DNA from: Closterium sp. Naga37s-1
Lineage: Eukaryota; Streptophyta; Zygnematophyceae; Desmidiales; Closteriaceae
Length of the DNA stretch: 64,000 nt
Reading direction: 5' to 3'
Assembly: GCA_947471745.1 (NCBI GenBank)
Contig: CANJKZ010000108.1
Span: forward strand, 2,457,001-2,521,000
The position numbers and the translations under genes were made by a program. Below the pieces are notes generated by a model, which searched no databases, was not told the DNA's origin, and saw only the letters and a program-made list of their open reading frames with translations. Positions 1 to 9,721 of this stretch are shown here, in pieces. How positions within the stretch are numbered: position 1 is the stretch's first letter; the number at the start of each line of letters is the position of its first letter.

Positions 1-97
1 CATTGTGCCCCTCCCTTTGTCATCGCCTCTCCTCTCTCCCCTCCCCCTCAACCCCACCCGTCTCCCCGCCCTCCCCCTTCCCCCTGCGCCTGGTCAG

Positions 98-498
98 GAC
101 GGGTGCCTGTACTCGTCATTAGAGGTAGCAGCGGCGCTCATCATCAGCTTCGCCATCAACGTGGCAGTCATCTGCGTGGGCGGCCCCTTCCTCTGTTGCC
201 CTTCCAACCCCACACTGTCCCCTCTCCCCTCATCCCCCCTTCATGCCCATCAGGACGGGTGCTTCTACTCGTTATTAGAAGTGGCAGCGGCGCTCATCAT
301 CAGTTTCGCCATCAACGTGGCAGTCATCTGCGTGGGCGGCCCCTTCCTCTGTTGCCCTTCCAACCCCACACTGTCCCCTCTCCCCTCATCCCCCCTTCAT
401 GCCCTTCAGGACGGGTGCTTCTACTCGTTATTAGAAGTGGCAGCGGCGCTCATCATCAGTTTCGCCATCAACGTGGCAGTCATCTGCGTGGGCGGCGC
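98..498 (+). repeat. 156-bp tandem triplication of an NRAMP exon start and its intron
   Basis: Copies begin at 98, 254 and 410, spaced exactly 156 bp. Each holds a CAG acceptor, 89 or so exonic bases (DGC[LF]YS..LEVAAAL through VICVGG) and, in the first two copies, an intron-like pyrimidine-rich stretch. Because 156 is a multiple of 3, all three stay open in one frame. Only the third copy continues into GGAVCSAP as the family requires. Confidence 0.9.
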
Positions 499-1890
499 GG
501 TCTGCTCCGCGCCGGACCTCTCCCCGGAAGTGCAGGCGAGCTGCAGCGACATCAGCCTCAGCAACGCCTACTTCCTTCTCCGGGACGTGCTGGGCGCGTG
601 GGCGTCCACGCTCTTCGGCATCGCACTGCTGGCCTCAGGGCAGAGCTCAACCATCACGGGGACGTACGCGGGGCAGTATGTGATGTCGGGGTTTCTGGAG
701 CTGCACCTCGCCTCGTGGCTGCGCAACCTGCTCACACGCCTCGTTGCCATCGTGCCGTCGCTGGCTGTCGCCATTGTGGCTGGCGCTACGGGTGCCGGCA
801 ACCTCATCATTGCGTCCTCGGTGGGTTGGAAAGAGGGAAACAGGGGGTCGGAGAGTGGCAGTGGGCGTCTCTTGTGTGGATTGGATTGTATCTTCTTGGC
901 TGCTCCATCTACGCTGTCTGCTTTCTTCTCAAGTCCACTGCCCACCCTCCCTCATCATCGCCTTCAGCCGACACCCCATCTCTTGGGCCTGACTCCCATG
1001 CCCCTCTCCTCCCACCCTTCGCGCCTGCAGATCATCCTGTCGTTCGGCCTGCCGTATGCGCTCATCCCTCTGCTCAAGTTCACGAGCAGCCCTGTCAAGA
1101 TGGGGCCCTTCACCAACCACCCCACGGTGAGCACAGCTCTGCTCAATCCACAGCAGAGCATAGCATGCCACAGTGAGCATACCGGGTATCACCTGCGGAA
1201 CTCACCATGACCCACACTGTTTGTGACACGCAGGGATAGCTGCTTGCATCACATCCCTGTGCATGCTCCCTACTACATTGCCCGTCCTCATCACACAGCT
1301 TGCTACATGTGCTTTGTTCCCTCCATTCCACTCACTCCGTCCAGGTCACTGTAGCTGCATACATCATCGGCACTGTAGTTATCTTTGTTAATTGTGTGCT
1401 CGTGGTTCAAGCCTGCGTGGAGTATCTGGTATCAGACAACCTGCCCCAGGCCGCCCGGATCCCCCTTGGGATTGCCATAGCCCTCGCGCTCCTCATCTAC
1501 GTCGTCTCCCTCGCACTGCTGGCACGGTGGCCTGTAACGGAAGTTACATACATCTCGGCCAATGAGGGGTCGAGCGTTGAGCTTGATGCTTATATGGGCT
1601 CTCCCCCTCATGACTTTGGGCGGAGTGGGGGGGATGGTGAGGATGGTGATATGGGTGAGAAGGGGGAGGTGGAGGTTGGTGGAGAAGAGAGGAGAGAGGA
1701 GGGGAGAGGGGAGGGAGGGGAGAGAGGATCGATAGAGATGACAAATGGGGTGGTGGAGGGGAAAGATGGTGATGGGGGAAGGGATGAAGGGGATGAGGAA
1801 GGAGGGAGGGTTGAAAGGAGGGAGGGATTGCAAGAGGAGTTGCTAGAAGCTGGGCACATGGATAGCTCCTCACTAGCCCCAAAAAAATAA
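98..1890 (+). CDS. NRAMP: NRAMP-family divalent metal transporter, 3' part (5' end outside window)
   Basis: Membrane transporter for divalent metals such as Fe and Mn. Exons read as about 410-820, 1031-1126 and 1345-1890, all phase 0, giving about 350 residues plus stop. The diagnostic NRAMP signature [16 protein letters not shown] is in the first exon, and the later exons carry the conserved [19 protein letters not shown] helix and two further hydrophobic helices. The tail after TYISANEG is a low-complexity acidic/Gly cytosolic stretch. The first exon begins [14 protein letters not shown] after a CAG acceptor, and two partial upstream copies of it lie at 98 and 254. Upstream exons (N-terminal helices, including the first metal-binding DPGN motif) must lie left of the window. 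A hydrophilic C-terminal domain like EIN2 is absent, so this is a transporter rather than an EIN2 homologue. Family call is firm; the exact subfamily is not resolved. Confidence 0.88.
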
Positions 1891-1959
1891 CGAGGCTGTC
1901 AGTGTTCTTAGGTGTTTTTATGCTAAACCTGATCTTGTTTCATTTTGAAAAGTGTCTAC

Positions 1960-1965
1960 AATAAA
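1960..1965 (+). terminator. Probable polyadenylation signal of the NRAMP gene
   Basis: AATAAA lies about 70 bp after the NRAMP stop codon in an A/T-richer 3' flank, in the position expected for a polyadenylation signal. Confidence 0.6.
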
Positions 1966-2163
1966 ATCATTACCAGTCAATTGAAGGAAGGGAGCTGTGA
2001 TGTCGTCATCGTCTAAGAAGGCCCAAAAGTTTTATGGCGGCTCGTTCTGTATCGAGTATGGCCAGTCGTATTGTCATGCTGACGATTTTTGTCACTGCTT
2101 GTCCCTAGTCCACGTTCTGAGAGACGCGTACCTCTGACAGCCTCGCGTCGCGCGGCTTCGCCG

Positions 2164-5100
2164 ATGGCTCAGCGCCACGTGGCCGCGGCTGTCGCCGCGC
2201 GTAGGGGCATAGTCCATCGCGCGTTCCGAGTGAGCGACGTCGTTGACGGCGCTTGTCGCGGCCAGCCGTACGATGCGTTCATCCGATCCGTCGGATCTCG
2301 AAGCGGCGATCCTGATCGCACGCTCCTCACATCGCTCCCGATCCTTCCCTCCACAATCCGATCGCACGATGCTGGGTGTGACCATACCGAAAGCACGTCC
2401 CCTCGTTTCGGGAGCCAATTTTTCAGCCGACTCTATTCCCTCGCTGCAAGAACATCCGCCGGCGTTAGTGAGGGGCGCGAGGGGAGTGACTTTAGCGGGG
2501 GTAGGATGAAGCGGGCGCATGACGCGCACGAGGCGGTGGTGTACGCGCGGAATCTCAACGAGTACAACGCCGCGGCGCTCGAGCTCTCGCGATCGCGAAA
2601 GTGAGCCGCCGTGGCGTCGCGATTCGCCGGGATTCACTCGCGAATCTCGTGATGGGTGACGACTAGCTGTTCGCACACTGTCCTTGGGTTCCCATCGCCT
2701 CATTATCCCGCATCGCTCCCTGCTGCTTATCAGCGTCGCGTCTTCCCATATGGGTTCAGTTTTACGCTCTCGCATTGATCTCGCTCTTGATCCTCGGTTC
2801 CCATCAGGATCCGCCCTCGGGGCGCTGCCTGGTTGCCTCCACCCCAGCTGAACCCTCATCCCCAACGCTCACGCTCGCGCGCCCACGCTCACGCGCTCTC
2901 CCCACCCTCTTCCCCCCGCCAACGCTCTTTCCTAACCAGCGACCTGAGACCGCACCTGATATCTCATCTGCCCCCTCCTCCCCCTCTCCCCCCTTCTTCC
3001 CCCCCAGGCCGTACCTGCTGCGCACGCTGTACGGAGACATGCTGATGGACGGCGTGGCGCCCAACTTCGTGACGTTCCCCCCCCCAACCACCCCCCTGCC
3101 CCATTCCCCGCGCCACACCCCCCCTCCCGCCCTCCCCCCCCCAGGCCGTACCTGCTGCGCACGCTGTACGGAGACATGCTGATGGACGGCATACAACCCA
3201 ACTTCGTGACGTTCCACGCGGCCATCACGGCGTGCATGCGCGCCAACCGCCTGCACGACCTCGTCTTCTTCTTCAACCAGATGCTCGCGCGCGGCATCAC
3301 GCCCGATGTGAGCACTGAGCAGCACGTTTAGTCGTTAGCATTGCTCGTTGCTGATGGCAGGTGCTGAGTGCGCCAACCGCCTGCACGACCTTGTGTTCTT
3401 CTTCAACCAGATGCTCGCGCGCGGCATCACGCCCGATGTATGTGAGAGGAATCATCCTGCACATTGCATTCAGGTGACGCCACGTGCTGATCGCGCCACC
3501 CGCCTGCACGGCCTTGTGTTCTTCCTTTAACCAGATGTGCGCCCGCGGCATCACGCCTGATGTGAGAAGGAGCACGTTCAGGGGATGGCATGTGTTGTGT
3601 TGAGAGAGGATTGTCTTACACGTGGCATGTGTTGTGTTGTGAGAGGATTGTCTTACACGTGGCATGTGTTGTGTTGTGAGAGGATTGTCTTACACGTGGC
3701 ATGTGTTGTGTTGTGAGAGGATTGTCTTACACGTGGCATGTGTTGTGTTGTGAGAGGATCGCCTTGCACGTGGCATTTATGGGATAGCAAGTGTTGATGT
3801 GAACCGCTGCGTCACACCTGATTCGGAGCAAGTGGTTCGTCGTGTGGCCTTTCCCCCTCTTCCCCCCAACCCTTCCCCCTCAGCGCTACAGCCGCAGCGG
3901 CCACGAAAACAAGGTGTTCTCGTGTTGCCTCTCCCCCTTCCCTTCCCCCATTCCCCCCCTCATCCCTACCCCCACCGCCTCCCAACCTCAATCAGCGATA
4001 CATATTCAACTGCGTCATGACGGCGTACAGCCGCAGCGGGCACGTGGAGCGGGTGTTCCGCGTGGACTGGGACATGCGCGCTGCAGGGCGGCCGCCCAAC
4101 ATCCGCACCTACCACGCGCTGCTCACCGCCTGCACCACCACCGGCCGCTTCGACAAAGCGTAATCAACTGCCCTGCCCTGCTCTGCCACTTGTCTGCTCC
4201 CTATCCTCTCGACCACTCCCTATCCTCTGCTCTGCCCCCCAACATCCGCACCTACCACTACGCGCTGCTCACCGCTTGCACCACCACCGGCCGCTTCGAC
4301 AAAGCGTATTGCCCTGCCCTCTCCTCCCTCCTCTCGACTGCCCTGCTCTCCTCTCTGTCCGTCTCGCCTGGTGCTGATCCCCCCCTGTCTCCCCCCAACA
4401 TCCGCACCTTCCACGCGCTGCTCACCGCCTGCACCACCACCGGCCGCTTCGACAAAGCGTACTGCCCTTCCTCTTCCTCACCGGTCCTCGCCACTGCTCT
4501 ATCCTCTCCTCTCCACTCCCCTCCCCTCTGCCCGCATGCTGAGCATACGTGAGCGCATAACATGTCTTTTACCTTCCCTCGTTCCACCTCATTTCAGATT
4601 GCGGATACCTCATAACATGGCGCCCCATGCGCTCTCGTCATCCCCCGCACCTCCCTCCCAGCGCAGAGGTGCAGGAGCGCATGAGAAAGGAGGCCGTGGC
4701 GCTGAACAAGTTCTGCTACGCTGCTCTCATTGCCATGCACCACCAGAGGGCCATATGCCCCCATGCCTTGCTACCCTATTCCCACCCACCCATCACTCCC
4801 CGCACCTCCCAGCGCAGAGGTGCAGGAGCGAATGAAGAAGGAGGGCGTGGCGATGAACAAGTTCTGCTACGCCACGCTCATTGCCAGGCACCAGCGCCCC
4901 ATAGGCCCCCATGCTATGGCACCCTCTACCCACCCATTCGTCTCTTGCTCCCATGACCCACTGGTACCGTCTGTGTCCTCTTCACGACCCCATGCTCCCA
5001 GGGCAGAGGTGCAGGAGCGAATGAAAAAGGATGGCGTGGCGCTCAACAAGTTCTGCTACGCCACGCTCATTGCCATGCACCAGCGCGTGCGCCCCTCCTC

Positions 5101-8100
5101 CCCGCGCATCGTTGCCAAGGTAAGGTGGGGGAGGGGTGGGGGGATCGCCGAGGGGAGGGGGGATGGGTGCACTGGGTGGGCGCTCATTGCCATGCAGCAG
5201 CGCGTGCGCCCCTCCTCCCCTCGCATTGTTGCCAAGGTAAGGTGGGGGAGGAGGGGTGGGGGGAGCGCCGAGGGGAGGGAGGATGGGCGCACTGGGTGGG
5301 CGCTCATTGCCATGCACCAGCGCATGCGCCCCTCCTCCCCGCGCATCGTTGCCAAGGTGGGCGTCAGAAGCGTGCTAGGGAGGGGATACTGGGGGGTACT
5401 GGGGGAAAGTGGGGGGGGATGGGCGCATTGTTGGGGGAATGGCCGCATTTTTGGGGGCGCATTTTTGGGGGAATGGCGCATGATTGGGGGCGCATTGTTG
5501 GGGGGATGGGCGCAAGGATGGATGTGGGCTGTGGTGGCGATGGCGAATCAATATCGCAACACACGTTTCCTCCTTGCTATCCCTTCACTCAAACAACCTC
5601 CAGTCATTCTCTCTCCCCCTGCTTTTCTCTCCCTTTTCCTCCCCCCCTGATTTTCTCTCCCCCTCACTTCATTCCTCCCCACAGATATTCTCTCTTCTGG
5701 AACAGTCCATGACAGCACCCACCTACAGCCTTGAACCCGACTCCACCCCTGCCACCTCCACCCCCGCCGCCACCACCACTGCCACCGCCGCCAGCACCCC
5801 CACCACTGCGAGCAACCCTGGCGCCGCCACTGGCCCCACCACTGATCACTTCGCTGAATCCACCCCTGAATCCACTGCTGAATCCACTGCTGATGTCGCC
5901 ACTGCATCAGATGCCAGCAGCAGCGCCACGCACTCCACAGCAGCCACTGAGCCCCCCCACACACCTGGCATGGCGCCCGCTGGTGGTATGGGCATGGGCG
6001 CGGGTGCGGCGGCGCTGTCAGAGGAGCAGGCGGAGATGGGTGAGATGGAGGAGATGGCACTGGCGGAGCAGGATGGCGGGGTGGGCATGGGCATGGGCAT
6101 GGATGAATACGGTGGGCGGGAAGAGGGGAAAGGAGGGGCGAGGGGAGGAGGCGGGCTGGTGTATGCGAATGCGGGTCTTGTGGTGCACCGTGCTGCGCTG
6201 AGGGCGTTCCTCGACGCACATCAGCTGCAGGTGCATGGATGATGGAGGTGGGGGAGAGGGGGAAATGCATGTGCAAATGCGGGTCTTGTGGTGCACCGCG
6301 CTGCTCTGAGGGCGTTCCTGGACGCACACCAGCTGCAGGTGCGCTCTGAGTGGGATCAGGTGTGCTCTAGGTTCACTCAAAGGTCACCTGAGGAGTGAGT
6401 GGTTCATCGTGCTGTGCTTAGGGCGTTTCTGGATGCGCACAATTTGCAGGTGTGTGGCTGATGGAGGTGTGTGGCTGATGGAGGTGGGGGAAAGGGTGGG
6501 AGGTGCAGGAGAGTAGAGTGGGCACGTGCGGTGTGTTTTTTCATGGCCGATGATGGCGATACTTGGTTGCTAAGAATGTGTATGTGTACGTGTGCTTGCA
6601 TGTCCATGTGTGCTTGTGTGCGCACACACACACACATGCCATCACTCCCACGCATGCATGTGCCACCACTCCCATGCATGCATGTGCCACCACTGCCATG
6701 CATGCATGTGCCATTGCTCCCATGCATACATGCAGGCAGCATTCCGCCTGGTGCGAATGATAGAGGGGAGTCACATCGTTCCGGATGCTGCCTTTGGAGT
6801 CGACTCAAAAGTCATGCATGTGCCACCACTCCCTCCCATGCATGCATGCAGGCAGCATTTCGTCTGGTGCGGATGATAGAGGAGAGCAACATCGTTCCGG
6901 ATGCTGCCCTGCAGACCATCCTCTTCAGGTGGGTTTTTGTTCCTCTCATGGCGTGGCATAGCACGGTATGACGTGGCGTGGCATGGCGTGGCATGGCGTG
7001 GCATGGCATGTCCTGGCATGGCATGGCATGGTGTGGCAGACTGATCTATGATGATGTATTTCTGTCGCTCTGGTTTGATTCTGCAACTCCCGTCTATTAT
7101 TGTTTTGCCCTACTTGCCTTCACTGCCCTCATTGCATGTGCTTATGCATGTGCATGTGCATGGGCATGTGCGTGCACACGTGCGTGCATGCATGCATCAG
7201 GGTGCATCTTCAAGCGGGCAACGAGGCAGAGGCGCTCAAGCTGGCAGACCTCTACTATGGCCCACAAGCCCGACCCTACATCGACCAGTTCGTGGTGAGT
7301 CGTGAACACAGCAGCGCTGAGCAGAGCAGCTAAGCAGAGCAGTGCCGAGCACAGCAGCGCTGAGCACAGCAGCGCCGAGGCAGTGTTTGAGAGTCTCAGC
7401 TACCCACCGTGTGCATGCCCCACCCCACATCGACCAGTTCATGGTGAGCCGTGAGCACAGATGGGTTGCACTAGCAATGCGCTGCGCAGGGATGCACTGA
7501 GGAGAGATGGGAGAGTTGCGCTGAGGCGAGTTGCATTGAGGATATTTTCCTTTTCCGCGAACTCTAATATTCCTTCTCCCCTCAATTCTTGCCCCCCCTG
7601 CACGCCCCACCATGCCCTGCCGTGCCATGTGTGCCATCCATCATGCATGGCAGCAAGCCATCTCGTACAGCCTGAGGGAGCTGCGCCCCATTGGAATGAA
7701 TCTCGCCCTGCGACTGCTGGTAACCACTCTCGCCCTCTCTCGCCCACGTCCCACCGTCCACCATGCCTAGACCCCGTCCTCTTCTGTCGCATATATAACT
7801 GCCCCCTTCTTCTCTCTGCCTCCTGACACTCCCACCCGCACTGCGTTAACGCCTTTATGCATAATTCAACATGCCCTTGCTGCCAATCTGCATGCGAAAA
7901 CCCGGCTCACTCTGTCCCCCTGCACCCATCTGCACCCATCTGCACCCATCTGCACCCATCTGCACCCCCCTGCACACCCCTGCATGTGGTCATACCAGGA
8001 GCTGTTTTTCAACCACGGTTTCTACTTCACGCGCAAGCAGGGCAGCCAGCTGCTGCAAGAGGCACTCACGAGCGATGTGAGTGTGATGTGATGATGTGAG

Positions 8101-9182
8101 ATGCGCGTGCAGCCATGTGATTCAGCCATATGGGCGTGCAGTGATGTGCAAGCAGGGCAGCCACTTGCTGCAGGAGGCGCTCACGAGCGATGTGAGTGCA
8201 GCCATGTGCATTCTGAGTGATGGGCGAGCAGGCATATGAGTGGGCATGCATATGAGTGGGCAGGCATGGGCAGGCATATGAGTGGGCAGGCATATGAGTG
8301 GGCAGGCATATGAGTGGGCAGGCATATGAGTGGGCAGGCATATGAGCGAGCATGCATGTGAGCGAGCAGTCATATGAGCGAGCAGGCATGTGAGTGGGCA
8401 TGCAGAAGCACCATATGGTGAATTGTAGGAGATGCGCAGAAACTGTGTGTCTGTTCCTCCCCAACCCCCCCTTCCCCCCCAACCTCGCAACATGGCAGAG
8501 GCGCAGCATGGCGGCAGCGGAGAGGCTGTTTGACCACGTGGTGGCGAAGCGGCATTTCCCTCAAATCCCCTATCCCCCCCTCCCCCTACTCCCACCCTTC
8601 CCCGCGCTCCCACATTATGGCATGGCAGAGGCGCAGCATGGCGGCGGCGAAGAGGCTGTTTGACCACGTGGTGGCGAAGCACCAGGCGCCCGAGTTTGAT
8701 GCTGTGCTGGACTTCATGCGCGCTCTCAGGGTGAGTGTGGCGGGACGGGCGTGATGAGAAGGATGTGGTGGGCAATAAGGGTGAGAAGGGGCTCAGGGTT
8801 AATGAGGTGGGTGGGATTCTGTGAGTGCTCGTGGGCAGTCTTAGGGTTTAGGGATGCTGTGGCTCAGGGTTTATCGCTTCGCTTGCTGGCTTGCTGCTCT
8901 TGCTCACAGCATTGCAGATTGCAAATGTTTCGTGCGTGTCCTGCAATTCAGTGTCCACTACCTGACCTGTTTCTTGGTCTTGCTCTTGGTGTGTCCATAC
9001 ACCTGCCTGTGCATTCTTGCTTTTTGCAGCGCCGGCAAACGCCAAAGACCGATCGGCGGTGGTTGTTAGTTCAAGATCTGATCAAGCGGCGGCGTAACAT
9101 CCGAGGGATGTGGATGAAGGGCTTGCAGCAGGAAGGACGTGAGCATGAGCCACGGGTGTCGGTTGAAGAGGATGAGGTTTGA
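2164..9182 (+). CDS. Pentatricopeptide repeat (P-class) protein, probably organellar
   Basis: Eleven phase-consistent exons: 2164-2600, 3145-3307, 3996-4159, 5002-5119, 5685-6230, 6852-6928, 7201-7294, 7654-7719, 7999-8076, 8629-8730 and 9030-9182, giving about 665 aa. Exons 2-4 encode at least four 35-residue helical hairpins of PPR type (for example PNFVTFHAAITACMRANRL and IRTYHALLTACTTTGRF), which bind single-stranded RNA in organelles. Exon 5 is a Thr/Ala/Pro-rich and then Gly/Met-rich linker. The C-terminal third is helical and basic, ending in an Arg/Lys-rich segment (LIKRRRNIRGMWMKGL). The start at 2164 is chosen because MAQRHVAAAVAARRGIVHRA is Arg/Ala-rich like a transit peptide; an in-frame start further upstream is not excluded. 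No DYW or E editing domain is seen, so it is P-class. The exact orthologue is not recognised. Confidence 0.85.
3008..3560 (+). repeat. Partial tandem copies of PPR exon 2 edges
   Basis: A 5'-edge copy (acceptor plus PYLLRTLYGDMLMDG) starts at 3008, 137 bp before the true exon at 3145. Two 3'-edge copies with donor-like ends (HDLVFFFNQMLARGITPD) lie at about 3370-3438 and 3490-3560; the last has a frame-breaking insertion. Only the 3145-3307 copy is whole. Confidence 0.85.
3594..3775 (+). repeat. 37-bp tandem repeat in PPR intron 2
   Basis: About five head-to-tail copies of a 37-bp unit containing GGCATGTGTTGTGTTGTGAG; the last copies carry point changes (GTCTTAC to GCCTTGC). Confidence 0.85.
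3885..4462 (+). repeat. Partial copies of PPR exon 3 edges
   Basis: A decayed copy of the YSRSGH part sits upstream at 3885-3930. Two copies of the exon 3' edge (PPNIRTYHALLTACTTTGRFDKA plus donor) follow at about 4228-4308 and 4395-4461. The complete exon is 3996-4159. Confidence 0.8.
4665..5357 (+). repeat. Partial copies of PPR exon 4 edges
   Basis: Upstream copies with acceptor (AEVQERM...LNKFCYA) start near 4665 and 4808. Downstream copies with donor (ALIAMQQRVRPSSPRIVAK and a variant) end near 5238 and 5357. The intact exon is 5002-5119. Upstream copies keep the 5' half and downstream copies the 3' half. Confidence 0.85.
5380..5520 (+). repeat. Degenerate GCGCATTGTTGGGGG repeat
   Basis: Several irregular copies of a roughly 15-18-bp G-rich unit (GGCGCATTTTTGGGGG and variants) inside PPR intron 4. 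Confidence 0.6.
6262..6792 (+). repeat. PPR exon 5 and exon 6 edge copies with a CATGCATG repeat between them
   Basis: Copies of the exon 5 3' edge (VVHRAALRAFLDAHQLQ plus donor) lie at about 6262-6340 and 6400-6450. Four 21-bp units built on CATGCATGTGCCACCACTCC fill about 6645-6730. A copy of the exon 6 5' edge (AAFRLVRMIE) is at about 6734-6790, ahead of the complete exon at 6852. Confidence 0.75.
6945..7040 (+). repeat. GGCATGGCGT simple repeat
   Basis: Irregular pentamer/decamer repeat (GGCAT, GGCGT) in PPR intron 6. Confidence 0.7.
7915..8405 (+). repeat. Intronic short tandem repeats and exon 9 edge copy
   Basis: A 10-bp CTGCACCCAT repeat (about six copies) lies before exon 9. After exon 9, a 3'-edge copy (KQGSHLLQEALTSD plus donor) ends near 8192, and a 16-bp unit (AGGCATATGAGTGGGC and variants) repeats about nine times from 8226 to 8405. 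Confidence 0.75.
8494..8552 (+). repeat. 5'-edge copy of PPR exon 10
   Basis: Acceptor plus RRSMAAAERLFDHVVAK, 135 bp before the intact exon 8629-8730. Confidence 0.8.
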
Positions 9183-9721
9183 TATTGATGCGTGGAACAC
9201 GAGGTGTGGAGTGCTTCGATTATTGACGCCAATAACGTGCAAAATGGCATTCATTTCCTTGGTTTATCAGATTTCTGCCTTCTTTGAATACCTGCAGGCA
9301 ATTATATATTGTTGAGGTAGATTTAGTAGATCTGTACACCAACTGTTGTAATAAATGGTTCTAGAGTCTTTCAACCAAATCGTGTCACAGCGATCGTGGT
9401 TGACTGGTTCCCTCATCGTGCGGGTTTTTGCGAATTTATCGTCGTTCGCCAAGCGGCCAGGGATAGCCATCTCTCGAGCGTGCGACACGCAGGTGTAACA
9501 CCGTCGCTCCGTCGTGCTTCGCCATTCCCATCAATCCTCTCCCTCCTCTCGCCCTAGGGCTTATCCGTTCACTGCCATTCCCCTTCCAAACTAAAATATC
9601 TCCCAACAGAAGGTTTTCATCATTTCGTCGCTATATCTTGTACCCAGCCGTAGATCTTGTTTCGCTAGTAATTAGCGAGCTGCTTGGTTCCCGTCGTCTC
9701 ATGCCCGCGGGCCTCTAGGGC
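9183..9721. other. Intergenic: PPR 3' end and IRR-like gene promoter
   Basis: AATAAA at 9350-9355 fits the PPR polyadenylation signal. The rest should hold the promoter and 5' UTR of the next gene; no clear TATA box or gene is seen. Confidence 0.5.

Noticed and set aside
2034..2108. Upstream ATG of the PPR gene (MAARSVSSMASRIVML)
   Set aside because: It looks like a transit peptide but meets a TAG after 24 codons, and no splice was found that joins it in phase to the PPR exon; it could be an upstream ORF.
8838..8852. TTAGGGTTTAGGG telomere-like string
   Set aside because: Two units in a PPR intron, no array; chance or trivial.
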